The position numbers and the translations under genes are program-made. From Vitrella brassicaformis (lineage: Eukaryota > Sar > Vitrellaceae), in assembly GCA_001179505.1 (NCBI GenBank), contig CDMY01000138.1:101685-165684 (forward strand): a stretch of 64,000 nt of DNA, read 5' to 3'. The notes under the pieces were generated by a model. That model saw only the letters and a list, made by a program, of their open reading frames with translations. It was not told where the DNA came from and ran no database searches. How positions within the stretch are numbered: the stretch's first letter is position 1; the number at the start of each line of letters is the position of its first letter. Below are positions 47,364-59,097 of this stretch, in pieces.

Positions 47364-47732
47364 GAGTGGGTCTCGATCGAGAAGGCACCGATCGCCAGTG
47401 AGGCCACGAGACTCGGTGACCACACGACGGTGAGCCCATCCAACACCCATCAAGGCTGACGCACATTGGCTGAGTGTTCGGTTTGACTGGCTCGGGATGT
47501 GGGCCGGTGGGTCAGGAAGACTTTCGACTACGGGGGAAACAGTGCCAGCGACCGCGTGTATGTCAACAACAAGAAAGGGTGGACGTTTGACGGAGTGTAC
47601 AAAAAGATCAAAGAGAGGGGTGAGCGCATAGTGCAAGTGAGCATCAAACGGTTGCACTGTGCGTGTGCATGTGTCCCAGGGTGGCTCTTCCCCGAGAATG
47701 GCTCGGCGCAGAAGAAGCTGGCCTCTCTGTAG
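47364..47732 (+). CDS. 3' exons of an unrecognised gene
   Basis: Three exons close in phase: 47364-47429 (EWVSIEKAPIASEATRLGDH), 47520-47619 (TFDYGGNSASDRVYVNNKKG then WTFDGVYKKIKER) and 47680-47732 (GWLFPENGSAQKKLASL, stop). The compact, Trp/Lys-rich end looks like a small folded domain, but I do not recognise it. The 5' exons are not resolved; a charged block near 47,200 is a candidate. Treat as partial. Confidence 0.4.
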
Positions 47733-50700
47733 CGCTGTGTTTGACGGATAGATACTTGGACATGCGCAGTGAAAATTCAACACAACTGAAACCATGCCGT
47801 TCTGATTTGTGTGGAAAACATTTTGAACTTGCGCTGTGTCAGAAAGGTGCATGATTCATCGCCTATAGGAGCTCTATGCGTGGCTGCATCCATCATGCAT
47901 GCACGCATCCATCGTGTCATGCGTCTCTTAGGGAAAAAGCAAGCGACTCTCTTCGGTCATCAGCCACCAGCCAGCCAACCACACACGCCCCCACATAAGT
48001 CTGTCTGTGTCTCGTCCGTGCACCACAACAAAGGGAAAAGAGCAACAAACGGATGAGGAAGGAGGAATGATACATGGGAGGGTAGAGAGTGGCAGGAGCT
48101 GTGAGCAAGCGGACAACTTGTGGGTGCTGAAAAGCACACCGCCCGCTGCTGTGTCTTTCTTGGCTCTCGTCTCTCTCCCTTCGTCACTTCCCTCCCTCTG
48201 AGGCATTGATGCTGTCTGTCTGTCTGTCTGTCTGTGTCGGTCCCTTGTTTTCTTTGTGAGACCTGCGATGACGTACACTGCTCATTCGTTCGTCCCCGTC
48301 ACTGATTGCCTATGGCTTGCTTGCTTAGCTCACTGGCTGTCATCCTTGCTTTGAGGATCCGTCACAGCATCTCTTTCCATCCCTCCATCCCTCCCTCGCT
48401 CCAATCAGTGGTGGTGAAACTTGCCAATATACAGACATTCACACGCTCACGATCATGCGCCCGCATCATCCATCCATCCATCCATCCATTTCACGCAGCC
48501 ACACCTCTCTCTCCGTTTTGGTGAGCACAGGCAGGCAGCCAGGCAGCCAGACAGCAGTGTGGGCAGGCGAGCAGGTGGGCAAACAAGGCAGGCATACAGA
48601 CAGACAGACGGGCCTTCTTTGGCCCTAACTCACGGTAGCTCACGTGACGCACGAGAAAAAATCGCTCGTGTGACCGTCTGTCTGCCCGCCTGCCCGGATG
48701 TCGCGTCGTCCATTGTGCGTGCAAAAGCCTATCCATCCATCCATTCGTCCATCTGGCTGATGAATCGTCAGTCAATCCGTCAAAACCCGCACCACACACA
48801 GCTGGCTGGGAGGGTACAAACACCACAACACACACAGGCACTCACACAGGGGAAGTACACCGCGCACCGACCCATTGACCTCCCCACCAAGAGCAATCGG
48901 ATGAAAAGCACCACAGGCCGGCACTCAGGCACACGAAAGAGAAAACGAGAGCGGAGCAGAGGAAAGCAAGGTGAGAGCGTGAGTGTGCGGGCGTGTGAGC
49001 AGCAAGACAGACAGACAGACAGATCGGGTGGTCGTGCTCCCGAGATCCCTCAGAGCAGCCTACATATGTGGAGGGTGCGTGGGCGTTTCAGAGTGAGCTC
49101 AAGCGACGGCAAAGCAACAGCAGGAGACGACACCGGGACAGAAAAGAGAAAGAAATGTGACGGTACGATGCTATGCATGGAGATACATACATGCGTACAT
49201 GCATGGAAAGAGAGGAAAGAAATGAAATCAGAGATGTGTATCCTGAGTGAGACAGAGCTCCTCAGCACGTCATATTCACCCCTCTCCCTCCCTCCCTGCC
49301 AGGTCAGGCCGGCATTGCTACTGCAGCAACGAAAAACGAATCGGCACGCATGTGGACCTGCTATGTCGTGCATCCATTCATGGGCCCGTGCATCGCCCGC
49401 CTTGCCGCGATGGCCTGTCTCTCTGTCTGTCTGCACGTCTGTATGTGTGTGTGAGAAAGTCTTCAGCCAGGAAAACGGCACCGCCGGACTGTCTGGCGTT
49501 GCGATAGATACATATCCATACATACAGATGTACACACGTACAAACATACAGGACATGTGTATACATACACAGATGATACATACTCGAAAAACGACTAGAG
49601 CCGACATGCGCACCCAGCGCAGCCAAGCTGCACCAGCCGATCGGCTGAAATGGCTCGCTCATGCCTGTTTCCTCGTGTGACAGACAGACAAGGCCACTGT
49701 CTCTCTGTAGCCTCCTTGCAGCGGCACGCGAGCACGGTTATGAAACTTCCTTCTTTGACCGCGTCTCGCTCTGCCTGTCTGTCTGTGTGCTGTCCCTGCG
49801 TATGTCTTCACAGTGCAAAATACGATAGAATCAATACGTACGCCCTCCCTGGTCACAATACGATAGTCACATCCGTGAGTGCCTTCCCCCTCCCCACCCA
49901 GGCCCAAAGAAGCGCACGCACGCAAGGGACGTGCGTGTCAGAGCGAGTCGCATCATCTCTGGTAGGTAGCACGGCCGTACGAGCGAGGAGTAAGTGAGAG
50001 GAAGAGAGAAAGAAGTATACAGGGAGAGGGATGGTATGGATGTGTGTGGAATAGATTGATTGATTGGTGGATTTACGATAGGCAGCATACAAGCAAGAGG
50101 GGAAAGGAAGGGAGGGAGGGAGGGGGGATTGGTGGATTGGCTGGTCAAATACGATAGCAGAGAGGCAGTGTAAGTATATGTACACATACATACATACACA
50201 CATACATACATACACGTTGATGGATCACCCCAATGCATCAAAAACGAATCGGGTGCGTACGCCAACGCAGCCACGCCCGCGACACACCATTGCACAATGA
50301 CGGCTCACTGACCAACCGAGCCGTCGTCCGTCAAGCCATGTCATCGAGTGCCTGCCTATGCACGCCTTCACGAATTCCGAGCAGCAACAGAAAAGACGGA
50401 GGGAAAAGGCCCGCCTGGTGTGCGTGTGTGTCGTGTGCACTCACGAACCAACCACTCAGCAAAACGAGAGACAAGGCAACCGAGACAGAGCGAGGCATGC
50501 AGACACTCGTGTGTGCTTGCGTGGCGCAGTGGTCGTCCAGTCGATGAAGGAGTGAATTCGGAGCAAGAGCAATCAAGCAATCAAGCAACCAAGCAATCAA
50601 GCAAGCAAGAAAGCAGGCAGGCAGGCGGCACGCACAGCCGGAGGGCAGTCATTGCCGCCTCAATCGATTGGTTTGTCCGTTTGTCTCGATCGGTCTGTCG

Positions 50701-52416
50701 GTCGGTCGGTCGGTCGATCGGTCGAATTACGGCCGCACAGGCAGCAAAGATGCTAATTATTGGCTCTCACTAAGCCGCCTTTCGATAGAGCACCCACCCT
50801 CTCACCAATCCACCAACCCACCCACCCACACCAACAGTGATCACTAGGCATCCATCAGACAGACAGACAGAACGGCCGACGTATTTCTCTCGCGCCGTCC
50901 TGTGAGCGATATCGACTTTGCTTCCTAAGCAGAACAATCAAGCAGAGAGGGGATGGGAGGGGACGGAGGCACTCCACACACACACACACACACACATACA
51001 CACACCACAGACAGGCGGACGAAGGGCGGGAGGGAGCAAACAAAGGGGAGGATCGGGCGTACGTACCGATGGAAGGATGAGTAATCCAGCCAGACAATCA
51101 GACAGCCAGTGAGCGAGTCAGACAGTGCACGATGGATAGATACGACCATACAGGCGGTTTAAATATCGCGGGGAGTCCGCTCTCCTTCCCTCCATCCTTC
51201 CATCCATCCAGCCACGCCCACACACGTCACCGTGTCATAATGATATCACGTCACATGCACACAGCAGCAGCAATGTCCGTTGAAAATTAGCGGACCCATC
51301 CGCTGTGTTGCTTCCGCCCACCAGCCCAACCACCCAGCAACCCTTGCTTCCTTCCCTCCCCCAACACTCACGTCCCCCGGTCTGCTCACCCACACCCACA
51401 CCCACACCCACACCACACACGTGCAACATCCTCGCCACGCCTTGCCTTGCCTTGCCTGCCTTTTCCCCCTCAGCCAAAAAGAACCCTCACTCACGCCAGC
51501 CCCGTATCGATGTGCAGCAATCCATCCACCGATACATCCATCGATCCATCTGTGAGCCCGCCCGGCCCATATGGGCAAAATTGGGCGCCCTCCCTTCCTC
51601 CGTAGGTCCATCTATCCATCCATTCACGCAGGCATTCAGCGGTCGGGCGGTCGGCCTCGTCAAGACCCGCCCTGGCGTCAGCGTCATGAAGAATGTGGTG
51701 TGTGTGATGTGATGTGGCATGGTGTGTGTGTGTGTGTACATAAACAGAAGATGACTAGCAGTGAGCGAGAGTACGATACGGGTAGCCAGCCAGGCAGGCA
51801 GTAAAGGTCTCTTCTAGTGAGTGAGATGGGTAGTGAGTGTATCAAATGCCGAGTCCGTGTCGGTCGGTATGGCTCGCTTCGTTCCTTGCTCTACGATACA
51901 GACAGCTTGCTTGCTGGCGCCTGTCTTGTCTTTCTGTCTGTCTGAGTCTCCCCTTTGTCTCGCGTGCGCCCTCCCCCTCCCCGACGCCCATGGAATGCAA
52001 CGCAGGCAGCCAGTCTGTCTGTCTGTCTGTACACTCACTCACACGTCATCCATACATCCATCCACGACACGACGAACAAGCCCACCCCGCCCAGACGTGG
52101 CCCCAGCCCATGCAGTCCACTGCTACGCTTTTAGCCGTTGTCTGTCGACTCTGTCTCTCTGTCTCTGTCTCTGTCTCTCTTTCTCCCTGCCCGACCGAAC
52201 GACCGACCGACCGTACTCACGCTCACGCACTCACCACAATGCCCCCCCGACAGCCAGCCAGCCAGCCAGCCATCCGTACCTACTCAGTCAGACTTACTTA
52301 CGTTTTACACGACGTTCTGTACACCCACGGCACACCGCACACAGCCACAGCGAATGCCCCCCCCCAGCCAAGCCTACCCACACCACTTCTATCTATTTCC
52401 CCATCTGTCTGTCAAG
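47733..52416. other. 4.7-kb gene-poor simple-sequence region
   Basis: Both strands carry long open frames, but they are Ser/Thr/Pro/His/Cys-rich translations of tetranucleotide tracts and none has convincing splice partners. Tracts seen include (tgtc)n 48212-48234, (catc)n 48470-48490, (agac)n 49003-49022, (gggagg)n 50107-50126, (acat)n 50170-50214, (caatcaag)n 50567-50607, (ggtc)n 50690-50724, (ac)n 50972-51004, (cccaca)n 51389-51413, (tgtc)n 52014-52030 and (accg)n 52195-52210. It may contain UTRs or regulatory DNA of the CCCH gene's 3' side. Confidence 0.6.
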
Positions 52417-55400
52417 CTACGTCCGGAATGCGGCTGCGATTTTGGCCCACTTGTCGTCTGCCGCCCCTCTGTCGTTGCTCCAGGGCGGCTGGGTCGTGTC
52501 GCCCTGCCCCGTGGTGCTCTCACAGAGACTCTGGCGGCTGTCGTGCGGGCTGTCGCTCTGGTTGCCCTGGCTCGAGGGGCTCGTGTGGTGCGGGTGGCTC
52601 GTGTGCGCCGTCTGGGCGTGGGAAGCGGCCCCGCCGCCCACACCGACCCCGCCTACCGATGGAAAGGAAGGCGAGTATGGCGACGAGTGGTTGGACTGGG
52701 GGTGCGGGTGGGCGGCGCCCATGAGCGTCTCTATAGGGGTGAAGAAGAGGGACCGAGCGTGGACCGGAGAGGCGTCCCCGACGCTGCTGCCGGTGGCGGT
52801 GAGGTCGTGTGGGTGTGGGGAGGAGGACCCGCCCACGCTCGTGTTGTGCAGGCTGGGCGCGTCGCAACCGTTGGAGTGAACGTCCTCACGGTCAGACGGC
52901 GAGTGAGACGAACCTGACGACGGTGCTGACCAATATCACACACAAAACAGAAAGGACTCAATCCGGCCACCTGCCACTTCCGTCTCTCTCTCTCCCCCTC
53001 TCCCTCGCGTACCTCTGAGTGCCTCGAGGGGCTGCGGCGGGACACTCATGTGTGGCATCATCTGGCAGGCGTATCGGTCCCCCTCCCTGTCCTGCATGCC
53101 CACCGCCGTCCGCCACTGCTCCCTCTGTGAGTGGTGCATGTACCCGCCACTCGCCCCGCCCCCTCCAGCGGCCGTCGCCGACGAGCTCCCACTCTCCGAC
53201 TGCCCAAAGGCATCCGGCGACCCCGTTGCGATCGAATGCGTGTCGACCTCGCTCGTACCGCCCTTGCAACTTGGCTGGTGCTGGTGAGGTAGGCCCCCTG
53301 TCTGGGCGGTGACCACTGTCTTGGTGGCCGTGGTGGGGTTGGCCGAGTTGTTGGCGGTTGTGTTGGTGTTGTTGGTGTCCAAAAGTGTGTGAGGGAGGTG
53401 GTATCCGTAGTTGTGGGGGTAGGGGGCCATGGCAGCGGGGTCGAAGAGAGAGGGGGAGGGGTAGCCCAGCGGGAAGGGCTGCAGGGGGTCTGCCGGCGAC
53501 GGAGGGGCCGGGGCGGTGTTGGGGTGCTGCTGCTGCTGATAGTGCTGATAGGGCTGGTGGTGGGGGTGGTGAGGGTGATATTCGAGACCTGTCAAGACGC
53601 CAAAACAAAAGACATAGAGACAATTGACTTGACGCATGCATCTGTCAATGATTGGATGCACGAGTGCCGCACCAGTGTCGGTCACCTGCTATTCTGTTGC
53701 GGCTGTCGACGCTCGATAGCAGCTTCTCCGCCTCGCCAGGAGGGTGCGTGCCTGCATCAACACAGCAGCAAACCAAACGACCCACATACACAAGTCATTC
53801 AAATCCACAGAAGCTCATTCCCGTCCACCCTCCCGACCCACCGGCCTCCACAGGCACAGATGTCGGCGTGTCGTCCACAGCCGCATCCCTCTCCCTCTCC
53901 CTGCCTTCGTCCACACTCCGCGACCCCCCACCCCCACCGCCGCCCCCACCGCCGCCCCCACTCCCACCATACCTCGGCCGTCTCAGCTCATGCGAAGTGC
54001 CGGGAGGCGTGTCGCGACTGCTCGACTTGCGGCTCCGGGTGCCACTGCCACTGCCGCCCGTGTTGCTGCCGCTGCCTCCCTTCGAGTGCGGCGACCCACT
54101 GCTCGCGCCGCCACCCTGGACGCCGATCGACACCATGTGAAGACGCTGGGAGAGGTCCTCCTGGGGCACCTGGTGGGTGTGGGAATGGTCTGGGGGAGGC
54201 GGCTGTGGTGGTGGTGGTGCCCCTTGCTGTGGTGGGGGCGTGGGTGCGGGTGGCTGGGCGTTGTGTTGTGAGGCCTGCATGAGTGCGGCCCGGTTGAGCC
54301 AGGGCAGGACGGCAGAGAGGGGGACGGAGATGTCGTTGGCGTTGGGGTAGTTGCTCTGGTTGTTGCCGTTGTTGACGACGTTCATCATGCCCGCCTGCTG
54401 CAGGTGGTAGTGCAGCTGCTGCTGAATGGCCACGCTGAAGTCCATCTCGCCATCGTCCACACCCACGCCCATGCCCCCCATGTTGCCCATGCCGCCCATA
54501 CCAACACCTCCAGCCATCCCCGGCACATCCCCCGGCGCATAGGCGTCGTGCGCACCGAAACCTGGTGGCGGACCCACCACCCCACCGCTGCTGCTGGGCG
54601 GCGATGGCACTCTCGGAAGGCACTGCTGGTCCACACCGCCCCCAGCACTGCCGTTGCCCCCTCCCAGCAGCGCCGTCAGGGTGGAAAAATTGGGGAGTGA
54701 CATGGGCGCCTGAGAGTGGGGGTGGCCTCCGGCGTGGTGGCCCCCCATGCCGGTCACAATCAGGTGGGCCGCCAACGCCGCGGCGGCCGCAGCCGCGCTG
54801 ACCGAGGACGAGTGGGGGTGGGGCGGAGACGTCTGCACGTCGCATGGGTTGGGGGCTGGCGTGGCGGGGGGCGTGCCCACGGGCTCGGGGGGCGCCCCCT
54901 GGCTCATGTGGGTGGTGGAGACGGGCATGGACGGCGTGATGGGGTGCGGGGGATGGATCTGCACTGGTGGGGGGCGATGCAGCGGGCGGTAGCGTGACCG
55001 CTGCTGCGGCACTGACGGACTGGCGCCGCTGTTGTTGTTGTTGGCCGGGCGGCTGCCGTTGCCCATCTGCTGCGGGCCGTTCCTCTGTCGGTTCATGGGC
55101 ATCTGAGGTGGAGGGGGCTGGTGGACTTTTCCCACCTCCTGCTGGTCCCCAGGTGGCGGCACTCCGACCCCACGCAACACCCCCGAGCCACCGTTGCCAT
55201 TCCTCACGGCCATCTCCTCTTCCTCAGCCCTCTGGTGAGCCTGTGCAGGCATGGGCACCGACTCACCGCCGCCGTGCTCCAGACCGGTGCCGTACTTGTG
55301 CCTGCTGTTGCTGATGGTGTGCTGCCTGGATGCCGTGGTGGTGCTGCTGCTTGACCGGCTGACGGGGGAGGGGGGCGAGTCGTACTGGCTGCTGTTGGAC

Positions 55401-56248
55401 CTCTGCGGCTGCGGCTGTTGCTGTTGCTGTGAGCCGAAGAAGCCGTTGAGTGGTGCGGACGGGGGCGGGGTGCAGGGAGGGTTGTATGTGACGCCCGTGG
55501 CGTCGCGGAGCTCCTCTTGCGAGTGGGCGAAGGGGCAGAAGTACCGACGACACGAAGGGTGGGCCAGGCAGAACTTCATCTTGTAGGCTGACAGACAGAC
55601 AGACAGACAGAGAGAGAGAGACGGACACATGTGAACAGGTGTTAGTGTTAGTGTCAATCGTGTCAAAGTGTGAGTGTCATGTTGTGTTGTGTTATGTGTT
55701 GCTTACTGAGAGGGTGGTAGAGCTGCTCCTCTTTGCTGTGGGCGTATTTGCATCTGCGTCTGTGGGTGCAGTTGTTGATGAGGCTCATCTTCTCGCCCTT
55801 CTTGACGAACGATATGTTCGGACACAACTCAGGCCTGCACCACAAGACAAACAAACAGAGAAAGCCATCAAGCAATCAACCAATTAATTAACCAATCGAC
55901 GACCGATGGATGGATGGATGGCCGCACCCCCACACGTGTGTTGTAGTTGGGCCCTTTGGCTCACCAGTAGGGTATCTCCATGGGGTTCCTTCTCTGCCAC
56001 GCCAGACAGTGGCTGTGTGGACACCTGCACGGCACACACCAGAAACAAACACCACATGAACAAAAGCACATAATGCTTGCATCCCTCCCTCCCCTCCCTC
56101 CCTCCCCTTAACAGACTCACCTGTCCATGCGGTCGCACTTGCCATACTTCTGAATCTGGTCGCATATGCGTGTGCGAAAGCGGGCCATGTCCTCATCGTG
56201 CAGGTACTTGTGCGTGGCAGACGACGAAGTCCCACCCACATCAGTCAT
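52417..56248 (-). CDS. CCCH-type zinc-finger RNA-binding protein
   Basis: Seven exons (56121-56248, 55965-56024, 55707-55834, 53842-55587, 53686-53751, 53013-53588, 52417-52925) close in phase to 1070 aa. Three Cys/His clusters sit in the first ~115 residues: [20 protein letters not shown] with SHC; PELCPN...[34 protein letters not shown]. This spacing is that of tandem CCCH fingers found in alveolate and plant post-transcriptional regulators, which bind mRNA. The remaining ~950 residues are low complexity: Gln, Pro, Asn, His, Gly and Met runs (QQQQQPQPQ, long GGGG-rich patches), typical of proteins that enter RNA granules. The C-terminus ends AAAFRT. Exon 4 alone is 1746 nt. No other domain is visible. 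Confidence 0.9.
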
Positions 56249-58082
56249 CCTCGCTCACCCACGGACTCACGCACGCACCCACGCAGACCAACAGACGGGC
56301 TGACGAACCGGGAGAGAGAGGGAGAGAAAAGAGGGGATGGAGAGAGGGAAAGATGGGCGATTGACAACGTCGGTCGGTCGGTCAGTCGATGGGTCGGTGG
56401 GGCGTTGCTGGGGCTCGTGGGTGGGTGCTCGGTGAGGCTGGTTGGTTGGCTGGTTGGTTGGTTGGTCGGTTGGTTCGATGAATAGTAACGATCGAGGCTG
56501 TTGTCGAGCAGACGCAGACGGCTGTTGTCGGTCGACAGCTTAGGCCGTCCGCTCCGCCGGGACAGACAGATAGACAGACAGGCGCGTTACCCTGGTCACT
56601 CAGTGGGTCACTTCTCAGTGGAAACCGTGGCCCCCCATCCCATCCTCATGCCGCTCCATGGGTCAGGCAGCACCAACCCAGCCAGCCGACAGCCGATAAT
56701 AGGATGAGATACACCGAAGGAAGCACCACACCAGTCGGGCTGCCCCCCTCAGGACTAGTACTCAACAGCCACGCTGCTGCCCGTCGCTTTGCTGCCACCA
56801 GGGAAGACCACCACAGCTCAGCTCAGCTCCTTGGTGCGTACGTGCGTGGCGGCCAGAGTGCTGTGCGGTCTTGTTGCTACGATGGACTCACTCACTCACT
56901 CAGTGACACTCACTCACTCACTCAGAGTGCTCTTCAGTGCACACTCAGCCACTTGTGGGGGGGGCTGGCGGGAGAGGGGGGAGAAGAAGGGAAGAAAAGA
57001 AAAAGCTCCTCGTACGCGAGCTCGCAAAAAGCCGTTTGTACTCCAACGGCATGTGTGACTTCTTGCCTTGCCCCCTCCTGCTTGGCCACCAACCGAAGGG
57101 CAATCTCTACTGCTGCCGAAGGGCAATCTCAACCCGAGCCGAATCTGACTAGCCGCATGTCGGCAATGGGCACCGCAAGGTGCCCGGAGTGCCGCACAGC
57201 CTTCCCTGCGTCCCTCGCTCCACCATTGACCCCATCTCATCGAGGGTGACGACTATGCTGACGGGTTCCAGTAGGCGCTCTTCGGTGAGGGCATTGTCTG
57301 GTTAGCCGCTTGAGACCCTACCGGTCTTCGCGCCCTATGTTGACGAGAGTTGCCCGCGGTGCATATGTGGGATGTCTAACAAGCCGCCGCCGATGGCACA
57401 CAGCCGAAGAAGACCCCTCATCCATGGCTTTCTTTGACTGTCTTTTTTGGCTGTCTTCATGCAGCGGGCGGCTGTGCTGTGTGCCGCTCGCGGACTACAC
57501 GCACGTCAACGTGTGTCTGCCTGCCTGCCTGCCTGCCTGCAGTCCTGGCTGAGACGTCTGACCAATAGGGACCCCTGTGTGTCGTTGCAGTGACTGGCTC
57601 TGTTCACTCATCTAACCCATATACGTGTCCATCGAGGTGACATGAACCAACAGGAAAAATCAGGAGCCCACGATGGAAAGGGTTGACAGTCAGTGATTTC
57701 CATGCCGCCGCGTCACCAGCTTGACTCACCCACAGATATACTAGCCATTGCACACAGGCAGCGTCCCCCTAAGAGTACAACGTGGCGCAACGCAGCATCG
57801 GTCACATCAGTGACGGAGATGGCACATATAGATGGACAGAGTCGCCAGCGGCACACACAGCAGCTGCTATCGACACACAAAAAGAAAAGCCGGAGAGATC
57901 TCCCAGCCGGCTGTAGTTCGGACATGCACACACCATCTCTACTCGTTCTTGGCGGAGAGGGCCCTGCAAACACAGACACGGCAGGCGAGGCGAGCGACGG
58001 CCTTTTTCCCTTGCTGCTCCACAAAGCTGTCTCTTGCTTACCTATCGTGCGTGAGGGCATCGCCTGGGCTAGCTTAGCGTAC
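56249..58082. other. 1.8-kb intergenic region
   Basis: Upstream of the CCCH gene and downstream of the DUF2177-like gene. Tracts: ggtcggtcggtc near 56370, ggttggttggtt near 56440-56475, (actc)n 56886-56925, (ctgc)n 57519-57542, and a duplicated ccgaagggcaatctc word (57091 and 57116). Short open frames at 57310-57550 and 57713-58129 lack convincing splice partners. Confidence 0.5.
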
Positions 58083-58942
58083 TCACCGGTCATCCATATT
58101 CGAATAGCGCCCCCTGTCGCTGGCATCACACGCCAGCAGCGGGGTTGGCGGTCTGACCCCGCATCGATACGAGATGAATGACGTCACGAAGGCTGACACC
58201 CCGTAGAGCACCTGAGCAGGAAGAAAAAACAAACCAGGTAGATGGTGGTGGGTGTGTGAGGTGAGCTGTGGTGTGCCGTGGTATGGCATTGGCTACCGGT
58301 CCCCACAGTGTGTCCCCCACCGCTACCCATATCGACCACCTGATTTGAGTCGGCCAGACATACAGACGGATCAACCAAAGACATTGTGTCCCGCATGCTT
58401 ACTTGGCTAGCAGTGCGCACACTGTCCATGCGTAGACACCGTAGACGACCAGCTGAATAGACGAACGCACACATACCCATCCTCGACGTCCATGGGGCGT
58501 CGACGTGCGCTCTCCCTGCTCCGTGCTGCTTACGCCGAAAAGTGCCGCAAAGAGAGTCTCTCTAAACGGCCGCAACTGATCTTTCGGCGTGACGACCTGG
58601 AGATGAAACCGACAAAACCAACAGGTAGACGAAAAGGATGCGCAGATCTAGTTGACACCGACAGTACCGTCACGCCCAGGGTGATAAACAAGTATGCGAG
58701 AAGCCCGGGGAGGGGCCGCACACCCATGCTCGCTCCTGCATGACCCGACATACACAGGTGAGTCGCGTACGTTGCTTTCCATCGCCCTGCTCTGCCCTGA
58801 TCTGACCTTGAACCGCGTGAACCATTGGTTGGTATTGCGGCAGCACAAAGAGATTGATCCACGCGACGTCGAGGAGTGTTGTAACGACCGCAGCGATGAG
58901 GAACGTGAGGCAGTAATACCTGAGTCCGTTTTTGGCGCACAT
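58083..58942 (-). CDS. DUF2177-like small membrane protein
   Basis: Six exons (58807-58942, 58623-58735, 58534-58596, 58403-58452, 58297-58339, 58083-58211) close in phase to 177 aa. It is almost all membrane helix: YYCLTFLIAAVVTTLLDVAW, LLAYLFITLGVTVLSV, LFAALFG-LVVYGVYAWTVCALLA, KWSIWVAVGDTLWGP and VLYGVSAFVTSFISY. The order LLDxxW, ...ALFG, YGxYxxT, WxxxxxxxDxxWG matches DUF2177, a bacterial and protist membrane family of unknown function. The start MCAKNGL at 58942 is the first good ATG. An ATG at 59010 lies upstream but cannot be joined in phase. A donor-like cggtgagt overlaps the stop, so an extra 3' exon is possible. 155 bp separate it from the divergent membrane gene. Confidence 0.75.
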
Positions 58943-59097
58943 CTGACGGTACTCAGCCTACATGTATGTGTATGTGCGTACTTGACGGTGGCAACAGAAT
59001 CAGCCATTTGAACTTCCTTCCCACCATTCGTCCCGTTACACGTGCCACACCGACCCTAAATACATCTGGGGTGGGGGCATGAATTGGAAAGGCAGGC

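Noticed and set aside
48421-49680. 419-residue open frame on the plus strand
   Set aside because: Composition is His/Ser/Thr/Arg-rich with translated tetranucleotide tracts, it has no domain, the opposite strand is similarly open, and there are no splice partners.
51821-52917. Long plus-strand frames over the CCCH gene's 3' end
   Set aside because: They overlap the last exon of the CCCH gene in antisense, and the upstream part is repeat translation.
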